Assembly: GCF_041817755.1 (NCBI RefSeq)
Contig: NZ_JBGYBX010000014.1
Coordinates: forward strand, 17,239 to 81,238
DNA: 64,000 nucleotides
Source: Glaesserella sp041817755
GTDB taxonomy: Bacteria > Pseudomonadota > Gammaproteobacteria > Enterobacterales > Pasteurellaceae
Reading direction: 5' to 3'
In this document: positions 34,848-43,704 of the stretch, one piece after another
How positions within the stretch are numbered: the stretch's first letter is position 1
Layout: every line of letters begins with the position of its first letter
The notes under the pieces: model-generated
The model's input: only the letters and a program-made list of their open reading frames with translations
What the model was told of the DNA's origin: nothing
Databases searched by the model: none
Translations under genes and position numbers: made by a program

Positions 34848-35876
34848 TTAGTGAAAAAGCGTGCCGAATCTTTCCAGTTCAGCCCAAATTTCTTCACTAA
34901 ATTCTTGTTTTACTTTTTTTTCTAATTCGGCAAGAGATTGTATCAGTTTGTAGAGTTTTTTATACGTGAAACGTTGAACGATATGTTGATAAAGCCCACG
35001 GCGGTTCTGCCAAATTTTCAAGCGGTCAAATTCGGCTCGTAAATTACCGGTAAACAGTGGTCGGTTTGAGTGTAGTATCGGTTGCGGTGAACGGGTGATC
35101 TCAAGAATTACGGTGAGTTCTTTTTGAATAATACGTAAAAGCACCACAGGCTGAACATCTTCATTCTGCAAATGATGTAAAATGCGGGACGCACGGCTAA
35201 TTTTGCCTTCCAATAACGCATCAATCCATTGAAACGGGGTAAATTGTGCCGATTGTTCAATGATTTCTTTGACACGGTTAAGCCCGATAGTGTCATCATG
35301 GAAGCGTAATTGCAACATCTGCAACGCTTGTTTCAGTGCCAGTAAATTCCCTTCATAACTAAAACAAAGGAGTTGAACCGCTTCTTGATCGAGATGAAGT
35401 TTCATCGATTTTGCCCGATGTTGTAACCATACGGGCATTTTAGTGATATCCGGCGTTTGGCAGTTGACGATAACGGCTGATGATTCTATTTGATTGAACC
35501 ACGACTGCTTTTCCATCGGCTTGGTAAATTTCGGTAAGTGTAAAATAAAAAGCAAGTCCGAATGAGATAAAGCGAGTAGGTCGGCAAGCTGTTTTTGCTG
35601 TGCTACAGTGATATTCTCCGGCAAATTGAGTATAAGAATTTGTCGATTAAAAAACAAACCGTTGGATTGGGCTTGTTCAAACAGCTCTTCCCATTTCGTC
35701 TCGTGAGTAATCGTGACTTCAACTTTTTCGTCAAACTCTTGCGAACGGGCAATGTGATAAATCTCGTCTTTCGCCTCGCCGACTAATAGCAGATCCTGCC
35801 CGGTTAACAAATAATAAGGTTGTAAGCCTTTTTCTAGGGCAAGCGGCAAACCTTCCGGAAAAATACGTTGAGCCAT
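34848..35876 (-). CDS. holA: DNA polymerase III delta subunit
   Basis: A 342-residue clamp-loader subunit (E. coli HolA 343) that opens the beta sliding clamp. Recognisable stretches are LQPYYLLTGQDLLLVGEAKDEI, NGLFFNRQILILNLPEN, LPKFTKPMEKQSWF and a C-terminal helical domain including LLEGKISRASRILHHLQNEDVQPVVLLRII. It lies downstream of leuS and lptE on the minus strand, the gene order also found in E. coli (leuS-lptE-holA). Only 3 bp separate it from lptE, so the two are co-transcribed. Intact. Confidence 0.94.
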   Translation of the reverse strand: MAQRIFPEGLPLALEKGLQPYYLLTGQDLLLVGEAKDEIYHIARSQEFDEKVEVTITHETKWEELFEQAQSNGLFFNRQILILNLPENITVAQQKQLADLLALSHSDLLFILHLPKFTKPMEKQSWFNQIESSAVIVNCQTPDITKMPVWLQHRAKSMKLHLDQEAVQLLCFSYEGNLLALKQALQMLQLRFHDDTIGLNRVKEIIEQSAQFTPFQWIDALLEGKISRASRILHHLQNEDVQPVVLLRIIQKELTVILEITRSPQPILHSNRPLFTGNLRAEFDRLKIWQNRRGLYQHIVQRFTYKKLYKLIQSLAELEKKVKQEFSEEIWAELERFGTLFH

Positions 35877-35879
35877 GGT

Positions 35880-36383
35880 TTATTGTGCCGGTTTGGCTTG
35901 TGACAATTCTTTTTGCAAGCCGGCGACTTTGATTAACAGTTGATGTGACGCTTGCTCATACATTTGGCGGATAATCGATTCTTGTTCGGCGGATTTCGCT
36001 AATGCGGCACGCGAATCGTCAAAGAAAGTTCGATGTACCGAAACTTCAAGCGGATATGAGCCTTTATTCGGCACGGTAACCGTTGCTTTCACTTTTAGGC
36101 TCAGGATTTTTTCCGCTTCACGGGCTTGTTTAAACACCGAGGCAACATGGGACGTGCTTTCCGTTGAATTCAAACGTAAGTTTGCGACGTTTTCCGCTTT
36201 CGGAACGATGTTGATATCACTGAGTAACATTCGATGACGTAAAATACGAGACATATCACTGTATTGATCGGCACTCTCAAAACTGAGTGTACGTAATTCA
36301 GCCGGGAACATTTCATTATTTTTAAAATGCCAACCGCAAGCGGTCAAAAACAGCACAAAAACGAGAGAGAGTTTTTTAAACAT
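35880..36383 (-). CDS. lptE: LPS-assembly lipoprotein LptE
   Basis: A 167-residue outer-membrane lipoprotein that plugs LptD during lipopolysaccharide insertion. The lipobox LTACGW places the lipidated Cys at residue 16 after a hydrophobic signal peptide. The mature start GWHFKNNEMFPAELRTL and the end SHQLLIKVAGLQKEL fit the family. An AAGGAGAAA ribosome site precedes the ATG. It sits between leuS and holA; a GC-rich inverted repeat occupies the leuS-lptE gap. Confidence 0.9.
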   Translation of the reverse strand: MFKKLSLVFVLFLTACGWHFKNNEMFPAELRTLSFESADQYSDMSRILRHRMLLSDINIVPKAENVANLRLNSTESTSHVASVFKQAREAEKILSLKVKATVTVPNKGSYPLEVSVHRTFFDDSRAALAKSAEQESIIRQMYEQASHQLLIKVAGLQKELSQAKPAQ

Positions 36384-36410
36384 AATTTCTCCTTATGCTT
36401 TATAGCTAGC

Positions 36411-36466
36411 GCGAGCGTCTCGCTCGTGCTTTCCATATCTTATTTGGTACGAGCGAGACGCTCGCA
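36411..36466. repeat. inverted repeat in the leuS-lptE gap
   Basis: GCGAGCGTCTCGCTCGT (36411-36427) and ACGAGCGAGACGCTCGC (36450-36466) are perfect inverted 17-mers with a 22-nt spacer, and each is nearly palindromic itself. This is a different family from the CCCCTC repeats. It has no T tract, so it looks like a dispersed palindromic element rather than a terminator. Confidence 0.7.
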
Positions 36467-36484
36467 CCAACATTAAATAACGCG

Positions 36485-39073
36485 TTAGCCTTTCACCGCA
36501 AAACTCAACATCTTAAACGGTACATAGATTTCTTTCACGATTTCTACCCCTTCAAGATATTTCGCCACATTTTCATCGGCTTTCGCAATGGCTTTGACTT
36601 CATCTTCTGTCGCAGTTGCAGAGACGGTAATTTTGCCACGCACTTTACCGTTTACTTGCACTACAACGAGTTTTTCATCTTCTACCATTGCTTTTTCATC
36701 TGCCACAACCCAAGGTGCAAAGTCGATTGAACCTTCATTGCCTAAGGCTTGCCATAGTTCAAAGCAGATGTGCGGAGTGATTGGGTAGAGCATACGGATC
36801 ACCGCATTTAATGCTTCTGCCATTATCGCTTTGTCTTGATCATTAACAAGCGGTGCTTTAGTGAGCTTATTCATCAATTCCATAATTGCGGCAATTGCGG
36901 TATTGAATGTTTGACGGCGACCAATGTCATCACTTACTTTCGCAATGGTTTTGTGTACATCACGACGTAAATCTTTTTGCTCTTTGTTTAATGCCGCAGG
37001 ATCTAATGCAACTGTGGCTGGCGATTGTGCATATTCATAGGCTAAATTCCAAAGACGACCTAAGAAACGTTTCGCCCCTTCTACGCCAGACTCTTGCCAT
37101 TCTAATGTCATTTCAGCAGGGGAAGCGAACATCATAAATAGACGCACGGTATCCGCACCATATTTTTCCACCATCTCTTGTGGGTCAATACCGTTGTTTT
37201 TTGATTTTGACATTTTGGTCATACCGCTGTGTACCAACGCACGCCCTTCTTTGTCAAAGGCTTTCAAAATACGCCCTTTTTCATCACGTTCAACGGTCAC
37301 TTCTGTTGGCGACACCCAAATACGTTCATTGGTCGGGCTGGTGTAGTAATAAGCATCCGCTAACACCATACCTTGACAGAGTAATTTTTCTGTCGGTTCA
37401 TCGCTGGTAACAAAGCCTGCGTCACGCAGTAATTTGTGGAAGAAGCGGAAGTAGAGCAAGTGCATTGTCGCGTGTTCAATACCGCCGATATACTGATCCA
37501 CAGGTAGCCAGTAATTCGCTTCTTCTTTGTCTAACATACCTTGTTGGTATTGTGGCGACGCATAACGTGCGTAATACCAAGAAGATTCCATAAAGGTGTC
37601 GAAAGTATCTGTTTCTCTTAATGCCGGCTGACCGTTATAAGTGGTTTTCGCCCATTCCGGATCTGCTTTGATCGGGCTTTTCACACCGTCCATCACCACA
37701 TCTTCAGGTAATACCACAGGAAGATCTTGCATTGGTACGGTGACGGTTTCGCCATTTTCAAGGGTAAGCATTGGAATTGGCGCCCCCCAGTAACGTTGGC
37801 GAGAAACGCCCCAGTCACGCAAGCGGTAATTAACTTGACGTTTACCGATCCCCATTCCTTCTAATTTATCGGCAATGCCTTTGAAAGCACCATCAAAATC
37901 TAATCCGTCAAATTCCGCAGAGTTAATCAATGTACCGTGTTCGGTCATTGCCGCTTTGCTGAAATCCCATTCAGAACCATCAAGCGGTGCGATCACCTGT
38001 TTAATTTGCAAATTGTATTTTTGAGCAAATTCAAAATCACGCTCATCGTGCGCAGGCACAGCCATTACCGCCCCAGTGCCGTAGTGCATTAACACAAAGT
38101 TGGCGACCCACACCGGTAACTCTTCGCCTGTTAATGGGTGAATAGCAAATAATCCCGTCGCCATACCTTTTTTCTCCATGGTGGCAATATCCGCTTCCGC
38201 CACTTTGGTATTTTTCGCTTCTTGAATGAAGGCGGCTAATGCAGGATTGCTTTCTGCCGCAAGGGTTGCCAACGGATGAGCCGCTGCGACTGCCACATAG
38301 CTTACGCCAAAGAACGTATCCGGGCGAGTCGTATAGACAGGTAAAGTTTGATCAGTGCCTTTCACTTTAAAAGTGATTTCAACCCCTTCAGAACGACCGA
38401 TCCAGTTACGTTGCATCGTTTTGACTTGATCAGGCCATTGCGGAAGGTTGTCTAAACTGGTTAATAGCTGCTCGGCATAATCGGTGATTTTAATAAACCA
38501 TTGTGGAATTTCTTTTTGTTCCACCGGGGTATCACAACGCCAGCAACAGCCTTCGTGAACTTGCTCGTTCGCTAATACTGTTTCATCATTCGGGCACCAG
38601 TTTACCGTTGAGGTTTTCTTATATACCAAGCCTTTTTTATATAATTCGGTGAAGAACCACTGCTCCCATTTATAATATTCAGGACGGCAAGTGGTCACTT
38701 CACGATCCCAGTCAAAGCCAAAGCCTAATGCCTTGAGCTGATTTTTCATATATTCAATATTTTCATACGTCCATTTTGCCGGTGCAGTTTTATTTTTTAC
38801 CGCCGCCCCTTCCGCCGGCAAACCGAATGCGTCCCAACCCATCGGTTGTAACACATTTTTGCCGTTCATACGTTGATAGCGGGAAACCACATCGCCGATC
38901 GTATAGTTACGCACATGCCCCATATGCAGACGACCTGACGGGTATGGGAACATCGATAAACAGTAATATTTTGGTTTGCTTTCGTCTTTAATTGCTTTGA
39001 AAACTTTATTTTCCGCCCAGTACTGCTGTACTTTAGGCTCAATCGCACTCGGATTGTATTGTTGTTGCATCAT
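36485..39073 (-). CDS. leuS: leucyl-tRNA synthetase
   Basis: An 862-residue class I synthetase (E. coli 860). The HIGH motif is PYPSGRLHMGHVRNYTIGD near residue 45. The CP1 editing domain contains VYTTRPDTFFGVSYVAVAAAHPL. The KMSKS loop is SGMTKMSKSKNNGIDPQ near residue 620, followed by an anticodon-binding domain and the C-terminal domain ending PFKMLSFAVKG. Either of two adjacent ATG codons could start translation. It heads the leuS-lptE-holA group. Complete. Confidence 0.97.
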   Translation of the reverse strand: MMQQQYNPSAIEPKVQQYWAENKVFKAIKDESKPKYYCLSMFPYPSGRLHMGHVRNYTIGDVVSRYQRMNGKNVLQPMGWDAFGLPAEGAAVKNKTAPAKWTYENIEYMKNQLKALGFGFDWDREVTTCRPEYYKWEQWFFTELYKKGLVYKKTSTVNWCPNDETVLANEQVHEGCCWRCDTPVEQKEIPQWFIKITDYAEQLLTSLDNLPQWPDQVKTMQRNWIGRSEGVEITFKVKGTDQTLPVYTTRPDTFFGVSYVAVAAAHPLATLAAESNPALAAFIQEAKNTKVAEADIATMEKKGMATGLFAIHPLTGEELPVWVANFVLMHYGTGAVMAVPAHDERDFEFAQKYNLQIKQVIAPLDGSEWDFSKAAMTEHGTLINSAEFDGLDFDGAFKGIADKLEGMGIGKRQVNYRLRDWGVSRQRYWGAPIPMLTLENGETVTVPMQDLPVVLPEDVVMDGVKSPIKADPEWAKTTYNGQPALRETDTFDTFMESSWYYARYASPQYQQGMLDKEEANYWLPVDQYIGGIEHATMHLLYFRFFHKLLRDAGFVTSDEPTEKLLCQGMVLADAYYYTSPTNERIWVSPTEVTVERDEKGRILKAFDKEGRALVHSGMTKMSKSKNNGIDPQEMVEKYGADTVRLFMMFASPAEMTLEWQESGVEGAKRFLGRLWNLAYEYAQSPATVALDPAALNKEQKDLRRDVHKTIAKVSDDIGRRQTFNTAIAAIMELMNKLTKAPLVNDQDKAIMAEALNAVIRMLYPITPHICFELWQALGNEGSIDFAPWVVADEKAMVEDEKLVVVQVNGKVRGKITVSATATEDEVKAIAKADENVAKYLEGVEIVKEIYVPFKMLSFAVKG

Positions 39074-39186
39074 TTTTGACCTTTAAATTTCATCGAAAAA
39101 ATTGTGCTATAGAATAGCGTAAAAATGGGATTTTTTGAAATGAAAGCGGTGAGATCGAGGGGATTTTTTGCAAAATCAAATAGACG

Positions 39187-39221
39187 AAAGGGATGGTACA
39201 GATCACAGTCACCATCCCTTT
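39187..39221 (-). terminator. probable terminator of the DUF533 gene
   Basis: An 11-bp perfect stem AAAGGGATGGT / ACCATCCCTTT with a 13-nt loop, 29 bp beyond the DUF533 stop on the minus strand. The T tract is only three bases, so it is a moderate call. Confidence 0.5.
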
Positions 39222-39249
39222 ATGAAATTAACGCTTTTTAATATTGCTA

Positions 39250-39939
39250 TTAGAAGCCGGCTTGTTTTTCCAATTGTTCAACTAGCGCTTCGTCTAATTT
39301 TAACGCTTCGGCAAGTTGAGACAAGAAGACAATTTCTTTACGGGATAAATCTTGGCAAACCAAGCGGGCTGCAAGGTAAACTTGGCTGGCTAAAGCCGTG
39401 TCGTTCCCGACGACTTGAGCAATTTCTTCAACGCTTGCCGGCTCGTGCATTTCGTTCAGTAACCATTGTTGTAATTCAGGGTCGTTACCGCCCTCTTTTA
39501 AGATTAATGCTTCTTCATTTTCATCCAATGCACCGTCGGAAACCGCCGCAGCAAGCATAGTACGTAAAATAATCGCCCCTTTTTCTTCCGAACTATCGTC
39601 TTCAAACGCATTTGCCGCAATATCGGTTGCTTCGTTCGGTTTATTTTTTTGATAGTCTTGATAGGCTTTGTAAGCAAGGCTGCCAAGTGCGGCGAGTGAA
39701 CCTAATTTGGTCAGGTTGGCACCGCCGTTTCTACCTAACACCATTGATAAAATACCGACTAATGCGGCACCGCCGCCTACTTTGGCAATGGTATCCGTAT
39801 TGCCTTGTTTGATTTCTTGTGCGGATGATTTTGCCGTGTTAAGTACAGAACCCAACAGGCTGCCTAAATCCGATTTGCTTTGATTCGCGGTGTTACCGAC
39901 CGATTTTAATACACCGTTAAGAATATCATTAAAGTTCAT
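39250..39939 (-). CDS. DUF533 (YebE-like) TerB-fold membrane protein
   Basis: A 229-residue protein. A Ser/Gly-rich N-terminus (DILNGVLKSVGNTANQSKSDLGSLLGSVL) precedes a hydrophobic segment (KVGGGAALVGILSMVLG, about 53-69) that probably anchors it in the inner membrane. A C-terminal TerB-like helical domain follows (TMLAAAVSDGALDENEEALIL and VYLAARLVCQDLSRKEIVFLSQLAEAL). The family is widespread but has no defined biochemical role; E. coli YebE responds to envelope stress. It is a single gene between leuS and the phn importer, same strand. Confidence 0.8.
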   Translation of the reverse strand: MNFNDILNGVLKSVGNTANQSKSDLGSLLGSVLNTAKSSAQEIKQGNTDTIAKVGGGAALVGILSMVLGRNGGANLTKLGSLAALGSLAYKAYQDYQKNKPNEATDIAANAFEDDSSEEKGAIILRTMLAAAVSDGALDENEEALILKEGGNDPELQQWLLNEMHEPASVEEIAQVVGNDTALASQVYLAARLVCQDLSRKEIVFLSQLAEALKLDEALVEQLEKQAGF

Positions 39940-39999
39940 TTTGTTTCCTTTTTGTTTATGTAAGACGTTGCGTAATAGACACTATTTTTATGAAATAAT

Positions 40000-40848
40000 T
40001 CAATGTTTTTCCGCAATAAATTTCTTTGCCAGAGCCGAAAGTATATCAGTAAGATACACCAGTAATAAATAACAAATTAAATAAAGGGTAATTTCAGAGT
40101 AATGGAAAAAACTCATCGCCAGTTTAAACTGCATACCTAAGCCGCTTGCCCCAACAAAACCGACAATCAGCGTTGCCCGAATAATGTTTTCCATACGATA
40201 AAGAATGTAATTGAGAAAAGCACGCATCACCGCAGGATAAATCCCGTAAAACAGAATTTGATTTTGCGAAGCCCCGTTTTGCATTAAATGGCGGATCGGT
40301 TTTTCGTCCATATCCTCAACTACTTCGCCGCACAGTTTGCCTAATACGCCGAAGTTGTGAATGGCTAATGCCAAGGCTCCCGGAATGATCCCCGGTTTGA
40401 AGATAAAGACTAAAATCATCGCCCACATCAATTCCGGTACAGATCGGCTAAACAGAAATAGCCCCCGACTGAGATAATAGGCGGCATGGTGATACCAATG
40501 TGTTCTGTGGCGAAAATTCCCTTGCGCTACGTTGCGAGCGGACGGCAGAACCAAAAGGAACATCGCCATGCCTGCAATGCCCGTTGCCAGAATACTCATC
40601 ACAAAGGTTTCCCACGAGAGCCATAGGGCTTTTTGCCACATTTCAGGGTCAAGATAGGCAGGTAGCTCTTCACCCACACCTGCCATTCCAGCTAAAAATT
40701 CCGTGAGATAATCCCAATTTTCCGCTCGAAACAGTTCACTCAGTGCGGTGGGTTGGTCTTTAAGAATATAGCCCCACGACAGCCCGATAAGCCCTAACAC
40801 CACCCAAAAAGAATAGCGGATAAAATAGCGGTCAAGATGTTTTCTCAT
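40000..40848 (-). CDS. phnE: phosphonate-type ABC transporter permease (second PhnE)
   Basis: A 282-residue inner-membrane permease with about six helices. The BPD_transp_1 EAA loop is LMQNGASQNQILFYGIYPAVMRAFLNYI, followed by RMENIIRATLIVGFVGASGLGMQFKLAM. It is a paralogue of the preceding permease, and its start overlaps that gene's stop by 4 nt. Two PhnE-like subunits plus PhnC and PhnD form a phosphonate/phosphate-ester type importer. Both permeases are full length, so this is not a split gene. No C-P lyase or phosphonatase gene is nearby. Confidence 0.87.
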   Translation of the reverse strand: MRKHLDRYFIRYSFWVVLGLIGLSWGYILKDQPTALSELFRAENWDYLTEFLAGMAGVGEELPAYLDPEMWQKALWLSWETFVMSILATGIAGMAMFLLVLPSARNVAQGNFRHRTHWYHHAAYYLSRGLFLFSRSVPELMWAMILVFIFKPGIIPGALALAIHNFGVLGKLCGEVVEDMDEKPIRHLMQNGASQNQILFYGIYPAVMRAFLNYILYRMENIIRATLIVGFVGASGLGMQFKLAMSFFHYSEITLYLICYLLLVYLTDILSALAKKFIAEKH

Positions 40849-41630
40849 TTTACTCGGCTCCTGACAGCGTAGCTCCAGCGATCAACCAAAACAATTAACC
40901 CGACAAGGAAGATCAAGAATGTCCAAACCTGATCGTATTTCAGATCTTGTAGGGAAAGCTGAATTTGCATGCCGATCCCTCCCAATCCGACAAAAGATAG
41001 TACAGATGAAGAACGGATTGCACATTCAAGGCGATACATGGTATAGCTCAACATTGTTGGCAAGGCCTGGGGCAGATAACCATAAATCAAACATTGTAGT
41101 GGCGTTGCTCCTGCTTCTTTTAATGCAAAAATTGGCTTAGATGGCACCGCTTGTAACGTATCTGCATAGATTTTGCCTAAGTAGCCGGAATAAGGAATGG
41201 CAAGGGCAAACACCGCACCTATCGGATTTAACCCAACAGCAGCCACAAAGAACCACGCCCAAATCAATTCGTGAATGGCACGTAGAAAACCCAATATCGC
41301 CCGGGCAGTCCCCTGCAAAAAGAGTGAACGAAACAGCACACCGGAAGCAAAAATGCTTAAGCAAAATCCGCCAAGCATAGACAAAGAGAGGGTAATCAAG
41401 GCATAGGCAAAGGTGAGCCAAGTGGATTGCAAGGCGAGTATCAATAAATCGGCAGAAAAGTCGGGGGATAATAAGCTGGAAAAGAGTCGGGTAAGCGTCG
41501 CCCAACCGCCGGAGTGCATCAGCCCTTTGTCGTTATCCACGGCAAATAGGCTCAACAAAAATGCAAGCAATAATATGCCCGTCAGCAAATTTCGCCGTTC
41601 ATTGAGTCCAAGCGGTCGGTTATGTTTCAT
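40845..41630 (-). CDS. phnE: phosphonate-type ABC transporter permease (first PhnE)
   Basis: A 261-residue permease with the EAA-type loop KEAGATPLQCLIYGYLPQALPTMLSYTMYRLECAIRSSSVLSFVGLGGIGMQIQ, which is very close to the PhnE pattern. It overlaps the phnC stop by 11 nt and the next permease by 4 nt, so all three are translationally coupled. It probably forms a heterodimer with the other permease. Confidence 0.88.
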   Translation of the reverse strand: MKHNRPLGLNERRNLLTGILLLAFLLSLFAVDNDKGLMHSGGWATLTRLFSSLLSPDFSADLLILALQSTWLTFAYALITLSLSMLGGFCLSIFASGVLFRSLFLQGTARAILGFLRAIHELIWAWFFVAAVGLNPIGAVFALAIPYSGYLGKIYADTLQAVPSKPIFALKEAGATPLQCLIYGYLPQALPTMLSYTMYRLECAIRSSSVLSFVGLGGIGMQIQLSLQDLKYDQVWTFLIFLVGLIVLVDRWSYAVRSRVK

Positions 41631-42372
41631 TTTTTACCAATCCGTATAACGCATTAAGTTGCTCTTGGGTGACTTGCTCTGTTTGCAAATCAAACACTAT
41701 TTTTCCCTGCTTAATGCCGATCATGCGATCAAAATAGGTTTTGGCATATTCCACCGAATGCATACTGGCAATCAGCGTTTTCCCCTGCTCTCTCACCAGC
41801 CCGGTCAATAATGCCAAGACATTTTGAGCATTGACCGGATCGAGTGCGGACACCGGTTCATCGGCTAAAATCAATTTGGGGCTTTGAACTAACAGACGAG
41901 CTATTGCCACACGCTGCTGCTCACCGCCCGACAGTTCAGCAGTCGGCTGATTGATTTTATCCAATAGCCCAACGGCAGCAAGTGCTTGCTCTGCAATGTG
42001 CTTTTCTTGCGGTTTAACCAAAGAGAACAGAGATCGCCAAAAGCCCCACCGGTTCAGCCTGCCAGCCAAGACATTGTGGATAACTTCCAGTTGTTTGACT
42101 AAATCATACTGTTGATGCAGCATACCGACCTGTTGGGCAAACTGTTTGTTATCTTGGTAGTCTTGAATATTGCAATTTTCCAGCCAAATCTCACCGCTTG
42201 TTAAAGGCACGGCACGCATAATGCTATTCATTAATGTCGATTTCCCCGATCCGCTCGGCCCGACTAACGCCACGATTTCACCTGAGCGAATGGTTAAACA
42301 GATGTCGTCTAAAACGGCTTGCTTGCCGAAATGTTTGGTGGTGTGGTGGAATTGAAGAAGTGGGGTTTTCAT
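41620..42372 (-). CDS. phnC: phosphonate-type ABC transporter ATP-binding protein PhnC
   Basis: A 250-residue ATPase. Walker A VGPSGSGKSTLMNSI lies near residue 38, the Q-loop at GMLHQQYDL, the signature LSGGEQQRVAIARLLVQ near 144 and Walker B PKLILADEPVSALDP. The segment VLAGRLNRWGFWRSLFSL is characteristic of PhnC. No clear ribosome site is visible before the ATG. A 172-bp palindromic element lies between it and phnD, so expression may depend on readthrough or a separate start. Confidence 0.9.
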   Translation of the reverse strand: MKTPLLQFHHTTKHFGKQAVLDDICLTIRSGEIVALVGPSGSGKSTLMNSIMRAVPLTSGEIWLENCNIQDYQDNKQFAQQVGMLHQQYDLVKQLEVIHNVLAGRLNRWGFWRSLFSLVKPQEKHIAEQALAAVGLLDKINQPTAELSGGEQQRVAIARLLVQSPKLILADEPVSALDPVNAQNVLALLTGLVREQGKTLIASMHSVEYAKTYFDRMIGIKQGKIVFDLQTEQVTQEQLNALYGLVKNET

Positions 42373-42440
42373 ATTTTATCAATATCAATTCAGTGTTAAA
42401 AAATTGTCTTCTATATTACGTTCTCACTTCGCTATTTTAG

Positions 42441-42612
42441 TCTGCCAAATCTCCCCTAGCCCCTCTTTGCTAAAGAGGGGGATCAGATCGAAGGAAATAT
42501 ACATTCATCTGAAAAATCAAATACTTTACGTTTATGAAGTACTTCGATCTTAAAATTTACGATAAACAAATTCCCCTCTTTAGCAAAGAGGGGCTAGGGG
42601 AGATTTGGCAGA
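42441..42612. mobile_element. 172-bp MITE-like element with perfect 40-bp inverted ends
   Basis: The 40 bp at 42441-42480 (starting TCTGCCAAATCTCCCCTAGC and ending in the hairpin CCCCTCTTTGCTAAAGAGGGG) are an exact reverse complement of 42573-42612. The 92-bp AT-rich centre contains a shorter inverted pair, AGATCGAAG / CTTCGATCT. No ORF is present. The element splits phnD from phnC. Confidence 0.9.
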
Positions 42613-42637
42613 AGATTTTCACGAAGAAAATAAGCGA

Positions 42638-43513
42638 TTACTTAATCAACTTCAGCTCTTTCGCCACTTTCTCAATATCTTGATAGTTGCCGTTTTGCGT
42701 TGGGATAAACTTCTCGGCAGAGAGTAAATTCATCACCTGTGAGCTTGATGCATCGGCTTTTAATAATGCCGCTTTCACTTTCTCTTTGGTTCCGTCACCA
42801 AATTTTTTATCAACAAGATTAATGGTCCAGTTGTAATCATAGTAATCCGGTGTGGTGTAGAAAAGCTCGACTTTATCGTGATTAACTTTGCCTTCTTTCA
42901 CCATTTTATCCCAGTACTGCTTATTCACCGCACCGATTTGCACAGAACCTGCTTCTACTAAGCCGTAGGTTTTATCATGCGAACCGCTGTAAGTTGGTTG
43001 AGCGTCTAAGTCTTTTTCAGGGTTAACTCCGGCTTCCGTTAAGAAAAAGCGTGGCATTAAGTGACCCGATGTCGAACTTTCGCTACCAAAAGCAAGGGTG
43101 TGACCTTTGACATCTTTAATCTCTTTCACATTATCTAAGCCTTTTTGCTTGATAAAGACAGACTTAAATTTTTCATCTTGCGGACGTTGTGCGATAGCTT
43201 CAGCACCTTGCACTTTGGCACGTGCTTGTACCCCCGTTAAACCACCGAACCAGACTAAATCAATTTCGCCACGACGGAATGCGGTGACTACGGCAGCATA
43301 ATCGGTGACAGGCACATATTGCACCTTTAACCCCGTTTCTTTGCCTAAATACTCTGCAAAACTGTCAAACGAACGGGTCATTTCGGCAGCGTTATAGTCA
43401 GGAATAGCACTGATTTTAAAGGTTTGATCGGAAGGTGATGCGAAAGCAACCGGGCTAAACAGCACGCTGAGAGCGGTGAAAGCAGTTGCAAAACTTGCAA
43501 AAAGCGTTTTCAT
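42638..43513 (-). CDS. phnD: phosphonate-type substrate-binding protein PhnD
   Basis: A 291-residue periplasmic binding protein. The ATG at 43513 is preferred over an upstream frame extension because GGAG lies 7 nt before it and it opens a signal peptide (MKTLFASFATAFTALSVLFS, cleaved after AFA). Family features are FKISAIPDYNAAEMTRSFDSFAEYL, FRRGEIDLVWFGGLTGVQAR, FGSESSTSGHLMPRFFL and GSVQIGAVNKQYWDK. The ligand may be a phosphonate, phosphite or phosphate ester; the sequence does not decide. It is the first gene of the importer cluster and is divergent from rluA. Confidence 0.88.
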   Translation of the reverse strand: MKTLFASFATAFTALSVLFSPVAFASPSDQTFKISAIPDYNAAEMTRSFDSFAEYLGKETGLKVQYVPVTDYAAVVTAFRRGEIDLVWFGGLTGVQARAKVQGAEAIAQRPQDEKFKSVFIKQKGLDNVKEIKDVKGHTLAFGSESSTSGHLMPRFFLTEAGVNPEKDLDAQPTYSGSHDKTYGLVEAGSVQIGAVNKQYWDKMVKEGKVNHDKVELFYTTPDYYDYNWTINLVDKKFGDGTKEKVKAALLKADASSSQVMNLLSAEKFIPTQNGNYQDIEKVAKELKLIK

Positions 43514-43704
43514 GGTGTTCTCCAAAAGAAATGTAAACAAATTGTAATGTTCAATATGAACGAGCGAAAGATACGCGATTTTTTATAAAAAACAAGCGAT
43601 TTCTGCGATTCATTTGGGAAATCGGTTTATCTTTGATAATATCACTCGCCTTACCGAATCTCTTTTTAGAATTAAGCGACATATCCGCTCTATATAATAA
43701 AACC

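Noticed and set aside
40000..41630. The two adjacent PhnE permeases as one frameshifted gene
   Set aside because: Each is full length with its own complete permease loop, and both resemble whole PhnE proteins, so they are paralogues.
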